From contig CM043952.1 in the NCBI GenBank assembly GCA_014529385.2, forward strand, positions 55,014,119-55,078,118: 64,000 nt of DNA. Direction: 5' to 3'. The translations under genes were made by a program, and so were the position numbers. Source of the DNA: Adiantum capillus-veneris. Lineage: Eukaryota; Streptophyta; Polypodiopsida; Polypodiales; Pteridaceae. This document shows positions 1 to 10,894 of the stretch, in pieces. How positions within the stretch are numbered: the first letter of the stretch is position 1; every line of letters starts with the position of its first letter. The notes below the pieces were generated by a model. The model was not told where the DNA came from, searched no databases, and saw nothing but the letters and a program-made list of their open reading frames with translations.

Positions 1-886
1 AAATGGACATGCATACCGACCATAAAAAGAATTAATTGTTAGAATTTTATAAGGCTTTAGGGTTCGACACGATGATGGGCTTTTATTGAGATATGTAGCT
101 AATGGGCATGTTATTTTTTAATGGGACACGTAGGCCAAGTGGTTTTCCTCGCAGGCTGGTGGAAGTAGTCAATGTTGGGGGATCTTGGAAGATTCCTTTA
201 ACTTTGAAACTACAACTTTAATGGAGCTATCCTACACGTAGGTTGGCAGAATCTACAAGGTATCTCGGACTATTGAAGAGGACGAGATAATAAAAAGAAA
301 TGGATGGGTATGTCGACGAATGAGGAGAGATTTGTGGAGCCCGAGGGGTCAGGTGTTGCGAGGCCAGGATGTGGCCCTGGAAGCGGGTGGAAGCCCCAAA
401 AGCCTGTGAGAATTTTGCCAGGGTCGTTTTGCAGTAGCGAGAGGAATCTGGAATTATTAATTTGAGCATGCAACCACTGACTCATGTGCACATGATGCCT
501 TTCGTTTCTGCCATCAGCCCCTTGCCGTGCCTCTGCAATCTCTTGCAGATTTTGACACATTTAACAAGGGTACATCTTGAAATTCATTTCGAGTGTGTTC
601 TCGTTTCAGTTTTCTTCTTGGATCACCCTCTGCATTGCACCTCATCACCAGTGCCTTGGTCAAGCTGGCTACCATCAGTACCTGCTCACCCGACGTCATT
701 CACACTTCTCCGCATCGCAGGTGCCCATTGTGAAACCTGTTGAAACCAGTCCGCACCGGCGTGGGCTGGTTCATCATGTTATACGAAACACTTTGTCAGC
801 ACGCTATACTGTCCTCGATTTTGCAAAATTAGGAAAAAGTAGCGAATCTGTGAGAGATTATCCACAAGGTGTATGTCTTTGCCATG

Positions 887-921
<35 letters not shown>

Positions 922-1384
922 CTCGACACATGACATGTTGCTGGCAGGGCTCGTGAGAGATGAGCGTGCCCAAGAGCCTGCGGTCAAGGCAGTTAGGGGC
1001 GTCGGGGAGGGTCGGAGCAGGCTACAGTGCAAAGCCAGAGGCAAGACGCACAGCTTGTGAGAGAGAGCGGATATTTGGGTACCGTGTGCAGAGCAGAGGG
1101 GCAAAGGCCGTTGCGTGCATGTGCCTCGAGGAGCAGAAGGAGGGCGAGCTCAATAGAGGAGACAGGGGGATGCATGGGCGGGGCGAGGAGGGAGGTGGAG
1201 GGAGAAAGCCCAGGTCGTAGAGGGTTGGGGGAAATACACGGCTGGACATGTGGCAGATTAAGGCGGAGGGAGACGACACGTGTGTGTGTGTGTGTTGGGG
1301 GGGGGGGATGATCTCTGTGCGGAATGACAGAGTAATGATTTTCATTTAGTATGTGCCAGTAAAGTAGTCTTCTTTTTTTTTTTT
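1..1384. other. Intergenic stretch, no gene recognised
   Basis: No supported gene. Open frames here (for example about 462-743 and 577-933) lack recognisable domains and overlap one another on both strands, as expected by chance. Positions about 960-1,310 are purine- and G-rich and end in a short GT tract and a G run. A CT microsatellite at 890-918 makes serine/leucine-rich or Arg/Glu-rich spurious peptides on both strands. Confidence 0.5.
890..918. repeat. (CT)n microsatellite
   Basis: About 14 uninterrupted CT dinucleotides are visible. Confidence 0.95.
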
Positions 1385-1876
1385 GGGAAAATTACCAAAA
1401 TACCCCTCTAATTTGTGAAAATTCCCAAAATACCCATCAAATTTCAAAAATTCCCAAAGTATCCCCATAAATTGTCATAAATTCTCAAAATGCCCTTCAT
1501 ATTTTTCAAAATTCCCAAAATACCCCTTGTTGTGAGAGTAAATTTCTCCAAAAACAAAAAAATTTGTAGCTTTTCATAAGCAGAGTGATTGTCTACCATA
1601 CAGGATGCTAAAACTAAATTTTGAGTTGCTTATGTAAGCTTTCGAGATGAATTCCTTCATTATTTTTAGACATAATTGCCTTTTCTTGGGACGTAATTTG
1701 CAAAAAATTACATGCTAAGCACTTACAAATCGATCTCAATTGTCAAACAAGAATAAAGATTAGAAAATCTTGAAGATCCAACGAAAATAGATATAGGGGT
1801 ATTTTGGGAATTTTTGAAATTTGAGGGGTATATTGGGAATTTCCACAAATTAGAGGGGTATTTTGGTAATTTTCCC
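1385..1876. mobile_element. Foldback MITE-like element, about 90-bp inverted ends
   Basis: The left end starts GGGAAAATTACCAAAATACC and the right end is its reverse complement, ending in GGTAATTTTCCC. The match continues about 90 bp inward (1,385-1,475 against 1,790-1,876). The arms are built of a repeated unit of about 27 bp with the core AATTCCCAAAATACCCC: about five units on the left and three to four on the right. The element is 492 bp, has no coding capacity and is flanked by T runs (12 T on the left, 10 T on the right), which could be a target duplication of 9-10 T but cannot be told from a simple T tract. A non-autonomous Mutator-like or foldback element fits; the superfamily is not settled. 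Confidence 0.75.
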
Positions 1877-1886
1877 TTTTTTTTTT

Positions 1887-2787
1887 AGTAAAATCGGCTT
1901 TATGAAGCACATATGGCTAATTTGGATTAAACCAGATATGGCTATAAAATCGCATATGCCTTTGGTCTAAACCACTTCGCGCCAGTGCGGACCCATTTCA
2001 GCACAAGGCAGCACCACGGTCGGCGATGATCGATCCGTGTTGCAGCAATTTTTTTGTTTTTGTTATAGAATTAGCTTCTTGGTTAAATTGAATCACATTG
2101 AGAGGTAAGAGAGGTTTCACGTTAGTTTTCAACCGAAGTTGAGCACTAAAATACCCCTAAGTGAGGCTTTGTACACAATTGATCTCCACAATTTGACCGA
2201 CTAGCATAGGTGAGGAAACTGCCATGTGCCAACCATCGATACCCCGTCGACTTGAAGTTGCAAGTCAAAATATGTGTGCAGGTGAGAATCTATTGGGCTG
2301 AGCATATGTAGCATTCTAAAATATTCAACCAGTTCAGTTTAGCAAACTTTACCCATTTAGGCAGAGTTACACCAACTATGCATGGTTAACCTCCGCGTGG
2401 AGATGCGAACCCCATCAAATGGGGTCAATTCTCTCCCACGGGAACCTCCTCTATATGGAAAAAAGCTCCCACCATGCATGTTGGAGAAGTCGAATAGTTG
2501 TTGAAACAGGTCTACGGCACCATGGACCCATTACGGCAGCTATCCAACTTCTCCAACATGCTCGAGGGCTTTTTTCCCCCTATATATGTTACCGAGTTAA
2601 ATACATTCATCAATTATTAATACATTTATATAAATGTGTTCATGTTATTGGTCAATTGGAAGTATACACATAGAACTTAAAACTGCAACATTGAGGGCAT
2701 TTAATCATGTTTCCAACAACTGGTCCAAACCAACTTGCTCGTTTTTTTTATCTCTCAAAAAAACTCGCTCACCAGTTTGTAGAACCC
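1887..2787. other. Intergenic stretch, no gene recognised
   Basis: No domain-bearing frame is visible. The one notable structure is a 15-bp perfect inverted repeat at 2,476-2,490 and 2,547-2,561, listed separately. Confidence 0.5.
2476..2561. repeat. Hairpin, 15-bp perfect arms
   Basis: GCATGTTGGAGAAGT (2,476-2,490) is matched by its exact reverse complement at 2,547-2,561. A 56-base loop holds a few further pairs (ATAG against CTAT next to the stem). It could be the remnant of a small MITE or a transcribed hairpin. Nothing shows that it is a microRNA. Confidence 0.6.
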
Positions 2788-5700
2788 GGGCTCGCTTAGG
2801 GCCTAATGGTTTGAAAGCTGGCGATTGTGCCACTCTAGACCTTCGAAAGGGATTGTGATGCCCATGAAACTTTGGCTTGCCCAAGGGATTGTTTTTTGGC
2901 TTTGGGCTTACCAAGGACCCAATGGGCATAAAACTGGTGATTGTGTCGTCGTAGAACATTGAGACGGATTGCGATGCCCATGAAACTTTGGAGGGGCCTC
3001 GATTAATGTGATTTTCCCACCTGTGCAAAGTTCCATGTCCATCCGCTTCAATCTGGTCGGTCTAGGGTGGCACAATCGCAATTTTTTTTACCATTGGGCC
3101 CTTAGCGAGCCCAAAGCCAAAAAATTGGTGCTTGTGACATCCTAGACTGACGAGACAGTAGCGGATGGCCATGAAACTTTGCAGGGGTGGGAAAGGCATA
3201 CTTACCTTCACTCCTACAAAGTTTCAGGGCCATCTCAATCTGTCTCCACGGTCTACGGTGGCACAATCGCTAGTTTTTTTTTCCCATTGGACCCTTGGCG
3301 AGCCCAAAGCCAAAAAAATTGGCAATTGTGCCACCCTGGACCAACCAAACGGATTGCGACACCCATGAAACTTTGTAGCAGTGGGTATTAGTTTTCTTTT
3401 CCCACCCCTACAAAGTTTCATGTCCATCCGCTCCCGTTTGGTCGGTCCAGGGTGGGACAATCGCCAATTGTTTGGCTTTGGGCTCTTGGCTTTGGGCTTG
3501 CCAAGGGCCCAATGGGCACAAAACTGACAATTATGTCTCTTTAGACCATCGAGATAGATTGGACTGCCCATGAAACTTTGTAGGGATGGGTATTAGTGTG
3601 CTTTTCTACAAAGTTTCATGGCCATCCACTACCGTCTTGTCGGTCTATGGTGGCACAATCACCAATTTTTTGTCTTTAGGCTCGCTAAGGGTCCAATGGT
3701 AAAAAAAATTGGTGATTATGCCATCGTAGACCGTCGAGACGGATTGCAATGGCCATGAAACTTTGCAGGGGCAAGGATTAGTGTGCTTCTCCTACCCTTG
3801 CCTATGGTGGCACAATCACCAATTTTTTGGCTTTGGGCTCGCCAAGGGCCCAATGGGAAAAAAATTAGTGATTGTGCCATCGTAGACCATTGAGTGGGAT
3901 TTTGATGCCCATGAAATTTTGCATAAGTGGGCGATAAGTGTGCTTTCCCCAACCCTACAAAGTTTCATGGCCATCCGCTCTCGTTTCGTTGGTCCAGGGT
4001 TGCACAATCGCCAATTTTTTGGCTTTGGGCTCACCAAGCGCCCAGTGGTCAAAAAATTGGCGATTGTAACACCGTAGACCATTGCGATAGGTAACCATGG
4101 CCATGAAACATTTCAAGGGTGGGGATTAGTGTGTTTTCTCCACGTCTGCAAAGTTTCATTGCCATTCACTCTTGTCTGGTCCGTCCAGGGTGGCACAATC
4201 GCCAATTTTTTGGCTTTGAGCTCACTAAGGACCCAATGATTAAAAATTTGGCAATTCTCTCGTCCTAGACCGTCGAGACAGAATGGGGAGCCCATGAAAC
4301 TTTACAAGGATGAGGATTAGTGTGCTTTACCCACCCTTGCATGGCCATCCTCTCTTGTCTTGTTGGTCCACGGTGGTACAATCGCTAGTCTTTCTGCTTT
4401 GGGCTCGCCAAGGTCCTAATGGTACAAAAACTGGTGATTGTGCCACCATAGACCGACGAGACGGATTGGGATGCCCTTGAAACTTTGAAGGGACGCATAT
4501 TAGTATTCTTTTCTCATCCCTGCAAAGTTTCATGGCCATCCACTCTCGTCTGGTTGGTACAGGGTGGCACAATCACCAATATATTAGCTTTGGGTTGGCT
4601 AAGGACCCAATGGTCAAAAAACTGATGATTGTGTCATCGTAGACCGTCAAGATGGATTGGGATGCCCATAAAACTTTAGAGGGGTGAGGATTAGTGTGCT
4701 TTTTCAACCACTACAATGTTTCATTGATGTCCACTCCCGTATGGTCAGTACAAGATGGTACAATCACCAATTTTTTGGCTTTGGGCTTGCCAAGGGCCCA
4801 ATGGTCAAAAAAACTGGCGATTGTAACGTTGTAGACCGTTGAGACAGATTGGGATGCCCATGAAACTATACAAAGGTGGGGATAAGTGTGATTTTTCCAC
4901 CCCTACAAAGTTTCGTGGCCATCAGGGTGACACAATCGCCATTTTTTTGGCTTTGGGCTCGCCAAGGGCCCACTGGGTAAAAAACTGACGATTGTGCCTC
5001 TGTACACCATTGAGACAATTAGGCTGTCCATAAAAATTTGCAAGGGTGGGGATTAGTGTGCTTTTTCCACCCCTACAAAGTTTCATGGTCATCCGCTATT
5101 GTCTCATCGGTCTAGGATGGCACAATTGCCAATTTGTTGGCTTTGGGCTCGCCAAGGGCCTAATGGTCAAAAAACAGGTGATTGTGTCGCCGTAGACCAT
5201 CAAGAGGGATTGCGATGTCCATGAAACTTTTTAGTGAGGATACTAGTGTGCGTTTTACACCCTTGCAAAGTTTCATGGCCATCCGCTCCCGTCTGGTCGG
5301 TCCAGAGTGGCATAATCGCCAATTTTTTGGTTTGGGCTTGCCAAGGGCCCAATGGTCAAAAAACTGGCGATTGTAATGCCATAGACCATCGAGAAGGATT
5401 GCAATGACCATGAAACTTTGCAGGGGTAAGAATTAGTGTGCTTTTCCTACCCCTAAAAAGTTTCATGGCCATCCGCTCCCATCTCGTCGATCGAGGGTGG
5501 CGCAATCACCATTTTTTGTCTTTTGGATTGCCATGGGCCCAATGGGCAAAAAATTGGTGATTGTGTTGCCGTAGACCGTTGAGACGGATTGCCATGCCCA
5601 TGATACTTTTCATTGGCTGATATTAGCATCCTTTTTCCACCCTTGCAAAGTTATTGTCATCCGCTCTCCTTTGGTCGCTCCAGGGTGGCACAATCGCCAA

Positions 5701-7647
5701 TTTTTTGGCTTTGAACTTGCCAAGGACCCAATGGTCAAAAATCTGGCAATTGTGTCGTCCTAAACCATCAAGACGGATCGAGATGCCCATGAAACTTTAT
5801 AGGGGTGAGGATTAGTGTGCTTTACCCATCCCTATATGGCCATCCTCTCTCATCTTGTCGGTCCACGGTGGCACGATCACCAATTTTTTGGCTTTGGGCT
5901 CGCCAAGGCCCCAATGGTAAAAAAACTGGTGATTGTGCCGTCGTAGACCGACGAGACGGATTGGGATGCCCTTGAAACTTAAAAGGGGTGGGTATTAGTG
6001 TGCTTCTCCCATCCCTGCAAAGTTTCATGGCCATCCACTCCCGCCGTCCGGTTGGTACAGGGTGGCATAATCGCCAATTTATTAGCTTTAGGTTGGCCAA
6101 GGGCCCAATGGTAAAAAACTGATGATTGTGCCATCGTAAACCATCAAGACAGATTGGGATGCCCATGAAATTTTAGAGGGGCGAGGACTAGTGTGGTTTT
6201 TCACCAATTTTTTGGCTTTGGGCTTGCCAAGGGCCCAATGGTCATAAAACTGGCGATTGTAATTCCGTAGACCGTCAAGACGGATTGGGGTGTCCATGAA
6301 ACTATGCAAGGGTGGGGATTAGTGCGCTTTCTCCACCCCTACAAAGTTCCATGGCCATCCACTCGCGTTTCGTTGGTCCAAGGTGGCACAATCGCCAATT
6401 TTTTGGCTTTGGGCTCGCCAAGGGCCCAGTTGGCAAAAAACTGGCGATTGTGCCACCGTAGACCATTGAGATGGATTAGGCTACCCATGAAAATTTGCAA
6501 GGGTGGGGATGAGTGTACTTTCCCCATCCTTACAAAGTGTCATGGCCATCTGCTACTGTCTCGTCATCAGTCTAGGGTGGCTTTCGGCTCCTCGCCTAGG
6601 GCCTAACAGTCAAAAAAACTGGTGATTGTGCTGCCGTAGACCATAAAGAGGGATTGCGATGCCCATGAAACTTTGTAGGGGTGGATATTAGTGTGCTTTC
6701 TTGACCCTACAAAGTTTCATGGCCATGCGCTCCCGTCCGATCGGCGGTCCAGGGTGGCACATTCGTCAATTTTTTGGCTTCGGGCTCGCCAAGGACCCAA
6801 TGGTCAAAAAATTGGCGATTGTAATGCCATAGACCAACGAGATGGATTGTGGTGGTTATAAAAGTGGAAATTAATGTGATTTTTCCACCGCTGCAATATT
6901 TCATGGCCATCTCCTCGGTCGAAGGCGGCACAATCGCCAATTTTTTGGCTTTGGGCTCGCCAAGGGTCTAATGGGCAAAAAACTCGCCATTGTGCCACTG
7001 TAGATTGTCGAGATAGATTGCGATGCCCATGAAACTTTGCAGGTGGTGGGATTAGTGTGCTTTCACCACCCCTACAAATTTTCATGGACATCCACTCCCG
7101 TTTAGTCAGCGGTCCAGGGTGGCACAATCGCCTATTTTTTTACTATTGGACCCTTGGTGAGCCCAAAGTCAAAAAAGTTGGCATTTGTGCCACCTTAGAC
7201 CAACGAGATGATAGCGGATGGCCATGAAACTTTGCAAGGGTGGGAAACTCATTCTTACCCTTGCAAAGTTTCATGGCCATCGCAATCCGTCTCGACAATC
7301 TACGACAGCATAATCGGTAGTTTTTTTCCCGTTGGGCCCTTGGCGAGCCTAAAGCATAAAAATTGGTGATTATGCCACCCTGGACTGACCAGATGGATTA
7401 CGATGTCCATGAAAATTTATACTATTATTCCCTTGCAACGTTTCATGGCTATTTATCCTGTTTCTTCGGCCTAGGGTGGTACAATCGCCAATTTTTTGGC
7501 TTTGGGCTCGCTAAGGGCCCAGTGGGCAAAATACTGGCAATTGTGCCACCCTAGAACATCGAGATGGATTGGTCTACCCATGCAACTTTGCAGGGATAGG
7601 GAATAGTGTTCTTTTCTCATCACTGCAAAGTTTCATGGCCATCCTCT
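2788..7647. repeat. Satellite-like tandem array, about 190-bp monomer of two inverted halves (block 1)
   Basis: About 25 diverged monomers recur every 170-205 bp, best marked by CCATGAAACTTTG (for example near 3,170, 3,364, 3,570, 3,749, 4,858, 5,408, 6,294, 7,027, 7,225). Each monomer holds two related segments of about 90 bp in opposite orientation. For example, GGTGGCACAATCGCCA at 6,382-6,397 is mirrored exactly by TGGCGATTGTGCCACC at 6,442-6,457. The junction between monomers is also palindromic: CATGAAACTTTGC then GGGTGGGG, answered by CCCCACCC then GCAAAGTTTCATG. So the array alternates plus and minus copies of one ancestral sequence. It is stop-poor in several frames and gives spurious ORFs up to 115 codons on both strands. 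It interrupts no gene. Confidence 0.93.
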
Positions 7648-7950
7648 TGTTAGGAAATATGACGTAGCTAAGTAGATAATTGAGTAGATTACTTAATGGA
7701 GAGAGATAATTTTCACACACAAGATATTATAGAGTAGAGAGAGAGAGAGAGAGAGAGTACACACGATATATGTGTTTCACCCAATGTGGGCTACGTCCAC
7801 GGGAAAACAACAACTCTATGGCTTTAGTACTTCAAAACAAGAAGTAGGTTACAAAGGGATTATACCCTTTTGGAGCTTCCGCCTTGCTTCACTCTTACCA
7901 CCTCGCACCCACCTTGTTGCATCAACTTCACACTATGTAATGTGTGTAGA
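7648..7950. mobile_element. Insert in the satellite, LTR-like fragment
   Basis: Satellite sequence stops after 7,647 and resumes near 7,951. The insert has a short GA microsatellite (about 7,738-7,758) and the phrase CAATGTGGGCTACGTCCACG (7,783-7,802), which resembles a sequence I recall from plant copia LTRs. Ends and target duplication are not clear, so this is probably a truncated LTR. Confidence 0.4.
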
Positions 7951-8356
7951 AATGGCCTCCATCGAGATAGATTGAGATGTCCATGAAACTTTGCAAGGGC
8001 AAGGATTGGTGTGCTTTCCCCACCCTTGCAAAGCTTCATGGCCATCCGCTCTCATCTCGTCGGTCTAGGGTCACTAATCTTTTGGCTTTTGGCTTTATCG
8101 CCAAGGGCCCAATTAATGGTCAAAAAAATGGCGATTGTGTTGTCGTAGACCTATGAGACGGATTGGGATATCCTTGAAACTTTGAAGCGGTCGGTATTAG
8201 TGTTCTTTTTCCAACCCTGCAAAGTTTCATGGCCATCCACTCCCTCTAGTCGGTACAGGAGGGCACAGTCGCCAATTTTTTGGCTTTGGACTTGCCAAGG
8301 GTCCAATGGTAAAAAAATTGGCTATTGTGCCACCGTAGACCGTCAAGACGGAATTA
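7951..8356. repeat. Satellite array, block 2
   Basis: About two monomers of the same alternating inverted satellite. The junction hairpin is well preserved: CCATGAAACTTTGCAAGGG at 7,981-7,999 pairs with 8,023-8,041 with one mismatch. Confidence 0.9.
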
Positions 8357-9150
8357 AAAAGAGAAAAGGGTCTAGGAGGGTCTCTTTATTTGGCAGTTTA
8401 AGGGAGTCAAACCTCTAGTATTAAGAAAGCAATCGAAGAATAGCTTTTGATTTCATAGAGTCAAAATGGCTAGTTTATTTGAATTTAGATTTTTCCACCA
8501 AAATGAAATTTAAAATCTAGAGCACAAAACCATATCATGTAACATATCCACGGAAACATCTCCGCGTTGTCGTGCTGTGACACGTACATAGTGGGAACGC
8601 ATGCTACAAGATCTATCTTGTATTTTTTTAGATACATAATTATATTTTCTATAGTGTACATATGCATATTTAAGTATAATAAAAAGCCTTCTATCTCATC
8701 CTATTATTTTTCTCAAGGGTAACATATCCTTACTTTACCATCAGAAAATACTATGGGAAAAGCATCAATAACTCCGCCTCTTTAACTTGGGGCAAAAAGC
8801 ATTGATTCTTTATTTCTACTATTTCATTATCATCTCACACCCTAGCTAGATCCTATATCTACGGTAAACTCCAATATATATATATTCTATGTATTTTTTA
8901 TACTTTTCTTATATTTCTTTTTAAATAGCTACTAGGAGAGAATCAAATCCTAGTGGGACACTAGGTGGCATGATTTCAAAGATACACTTATTTTAATGCA
9001 TTATTGCAAGCATGATTACAAAACTTTGTCAAGGAGCAATGTCATGCTTTCATATGGCATGAGGTGTCCTTTGGAATTAAATGAAAGTCTAGGCTAAGGA
9101 AACCACATGAAGACTTTTGCTGCCATAAATGGACCCTATTTTGATGAATT
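8357..9150. other. AT-rich spacer, no gene recognised
   Basis: AT-rich DNA without a convincing reading frame. It separates satellite blocks 2 and 3 together with the LTR-like segment that follows. Confidence 0.45.
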
Positions 9151-9720
9151 TTTTACACAAGGTTCCAATCCGAATTGGAAAACGATTTTAAAATGAAAAT
9201 CGTAGCTAATGAGCTGAAGTTTTTGCCCATATTTTTACTTTTTTATTTGGAGCCACGGTTGAGGAGATATGATCAAAATACTGGACCCCATTCTGCCCAC
9301 ATCATGCAGGGACAGCTCATTTCCAACTTTTCCAATTCCTATTCACACTGGCTCCTCTCTTCTTGTGTAAACCCTTGTGGGTTCCCTTCACCTATAAAAG
9401 GGGACCTCTTCTTCCTTGGAAAGAACTCAAGCATTCAAGCCATTGATGAGAGGAATTCTTGAGGGAGTGAGTAGTAATGCCTAATTGTACTTAGCCATTA
9501 ACATAAGCCCAAGCCTACACTTTCTCCTAGAGGGAGACTAGCCATTCTTGCAACAAGCTAACCTTGGAAGATCAACTCTAATCAAAGAAGGTCTTGCACT
9601 TGGTGTATCAATCAAAGTGGAATTATCCACTCTTCTTCTCTCTCCATCAATAATGGTGCCAAAGGGTTTGTCAAGTAAGATGTGTTCTACATTGATGTTT
9701 TCTTGATTTCTTGTTGTTTT
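9151..9720 (+). promoter_or_regulatory. LTR-like promoter segment with TATA box
   Basis: A clear TATA box (TATAAAA, 9,393-9,399) sits in the context CACCTATAAAAGGGGACC and is followed by pyrimidine-rich sequence and a leader-like stretch, the usual U3-R layout of plant LTRs. No matching partner LTR, primer-binding site or target duplication was found, so this is either a solo or truncated LTR or the promoter of the small ORFs further right. Strand is inferred from the TATA orientation. Confidence 0.4.
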
Positions 9721-9737
9721 CTTTTTCATCTCTAATC

Positions 9738-9740
<3 letters not shown>

Positions 9741-9817
<77 letters not shown>
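9741..9817. repeat. (TA)n microsatellite
   Basis: About 38 TA dinucleotides without visible interruption. Confidence 0.97.
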
Positions 9818-9819
<2 letters not shown>

Positions 9820-10015
9820 AATACTATCTCCTTAACCAAATCTATCTCTCTCACTCTTAGTAATTCATCCTCTTTACAAATTTTAGGTTCTCTTTGCTAC
9901 AGGTACATCTCTCCCCGCAGTATCCTTATTGTCTACGGGCAAGAATAGGGCTTGGGAGGGAAAATTCTCATCTCTTCACTTATCTCATATCTACATTTCT
10001 CACATACTATCCTAG

Positions 10016-10234
10016 ATGAATAACCCACATGATGATCATTTCTATCGCTTTCACTCTGTACAATCTATTAGAATTAACGTATGGATTAGCCGTAAAATAC
10101 ACTTTCAACAACGTATAGTGTTTCTCTTTGGCCCTGAAAGGCTCAATGAAATACTTCTATCACCGGATCCCATCATACTACCTCTCATAAACTATAATTT
10201 TTCTTTTGATGTAAGCGTAGTTATCTTGCTATGA
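10016..10234 (+). CDS. Hypothetical small ORF, first of a tandem similar pair
   Basis: The 72-codon frame is not recognised. Its second half (from about residue 32) has the pattern QR-(x)n-LFGPERLNEI, then S-x-x-P-x-ILP-x-I-x-Y, then S-x-DV and a hydrophobic tail. The next ORF repeats this pattern. It ends TGA, with the following start codon overlapping it (ATGA at 10,231-10,234). Pyrimidine-rich sequences ending in CAG lie just upstream (for example near 9,899 and 9,920), so it could be an exon. Shared sequence between the two frames argues for a duplicated unit that was once coding, but there is no proof of translation. Confidence 0.3.
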   Translation: MNNPHDDHFYRFHSVQSIRINVWISRKIHFQQRIVFLFGPERLNEILLSPDPIILPLINYNFSFDVSVVILL

Positions 10235-10443
10235 ACCAAGAGGATTTGTACACACAATTAATCCCAATCACTAGACAAAATATATATATTATGGTAAGCA
10301 CAAAACTACAATTCCAAAGAACAATTCGTAGCCTATTTGGTCAGCCAAGATTGAATGCCATTAACTCATCCATTAACCCTTTCATATTACCCATGATACG
10401 ATATGACCATAGCCTTGATGTTTTCATCTTCGTATTGTTTTGA
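10231..10443 (+). CDS. Hypothetical small ORF, second of the tandem pair
   Basis: This 70-codon frame repeats the motif of the preceding ORF: QRTIRSLFGQPRLNAI, then S-x-N-P-FILPMIRY, then S-LDVFIFVLF. The conserved core is LFG-x-x-RLN-x-I, P-x-ILP-x-I-x-Y and S-x-DV. The start overlaps the stop of the first ORF by four bases, and the frame ends in TGA at 10,441-10,443. I do not recognise the family. The pair may be a decayed repeat protein or two exons of one. Confidence 0.3.
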   Translation: MNQEDLYTQLIPITRQNIYIMVSTKLQFQRTIRSLFGQPRLNAINSSINPFILPMIRYDHSLDVFIFVLF

Positions 10444-10894
10444 CATTCTCTTTTGTGTTCTTTCTTTGTGTGTGTAAGTGCAAGAGAGAAAGAGTGAGTC
10501 TTCTTTGATTGCACTTCTTTCCAAACCCTATTCTTCATGGCATCTATGGTTTAACTCCTTCATATAGTTTTTGTTGAGTTCTCTCACAAACTCTCACAGC
10601 CATAAGCCCGGTGCTTTCCTGGCAAGACCGCAAATTTCTCGACAGCATGAAGATTATAGATCTCTAATCTTTGCTCAAATTAGAGATCATATGTAGGAGT
10701 TATTGAAGGCCAAAAATCATAAAGTTGTCCATCCTCTTTTTTCAGAGGAAAAGTGCATCCTTTGACCACTGTTGCACCTCTCTTACACACCCATCATTCT
10801 TGCACACATGGCATGCATCTATTTGTCAATATGTTAATCACCTCCATAATCTCTTGGCTAATAAAGAGGCCCTCCTGGACCCCATCCTCTTCCT
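10444..10894. other. Spacer, no gene recognised
   Basis: No recognisable frame. A small hairpin near 10,657-10,690 (ATCTCTAATC answered by ATTAGAGAT) is the only structure noted. Confidence 0.4.

Noticed and set aside
462-1311. Candidate gene at the left edge
   Set aside because: Overlapping short frames on both strands with no domain, no splice pattern and simple-sequence content.
2476-2561. Plant microRNA precursor
   Set aside because: The stem is only 15 bp with a large loop, and no known microRNA sequence is recognised. Kept as an unexplained hairpin only.
2705-8418. Many ORFs of 60-115 codons with MAMKLCRGGK-like and KFHGHPNPSRRS-like repeats on both strands
   Set aside because: They follow the satellite monomer, appear on both strands and in several frames, and keep no codon pattern. 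They are a by-product of a stop-poor repeat.
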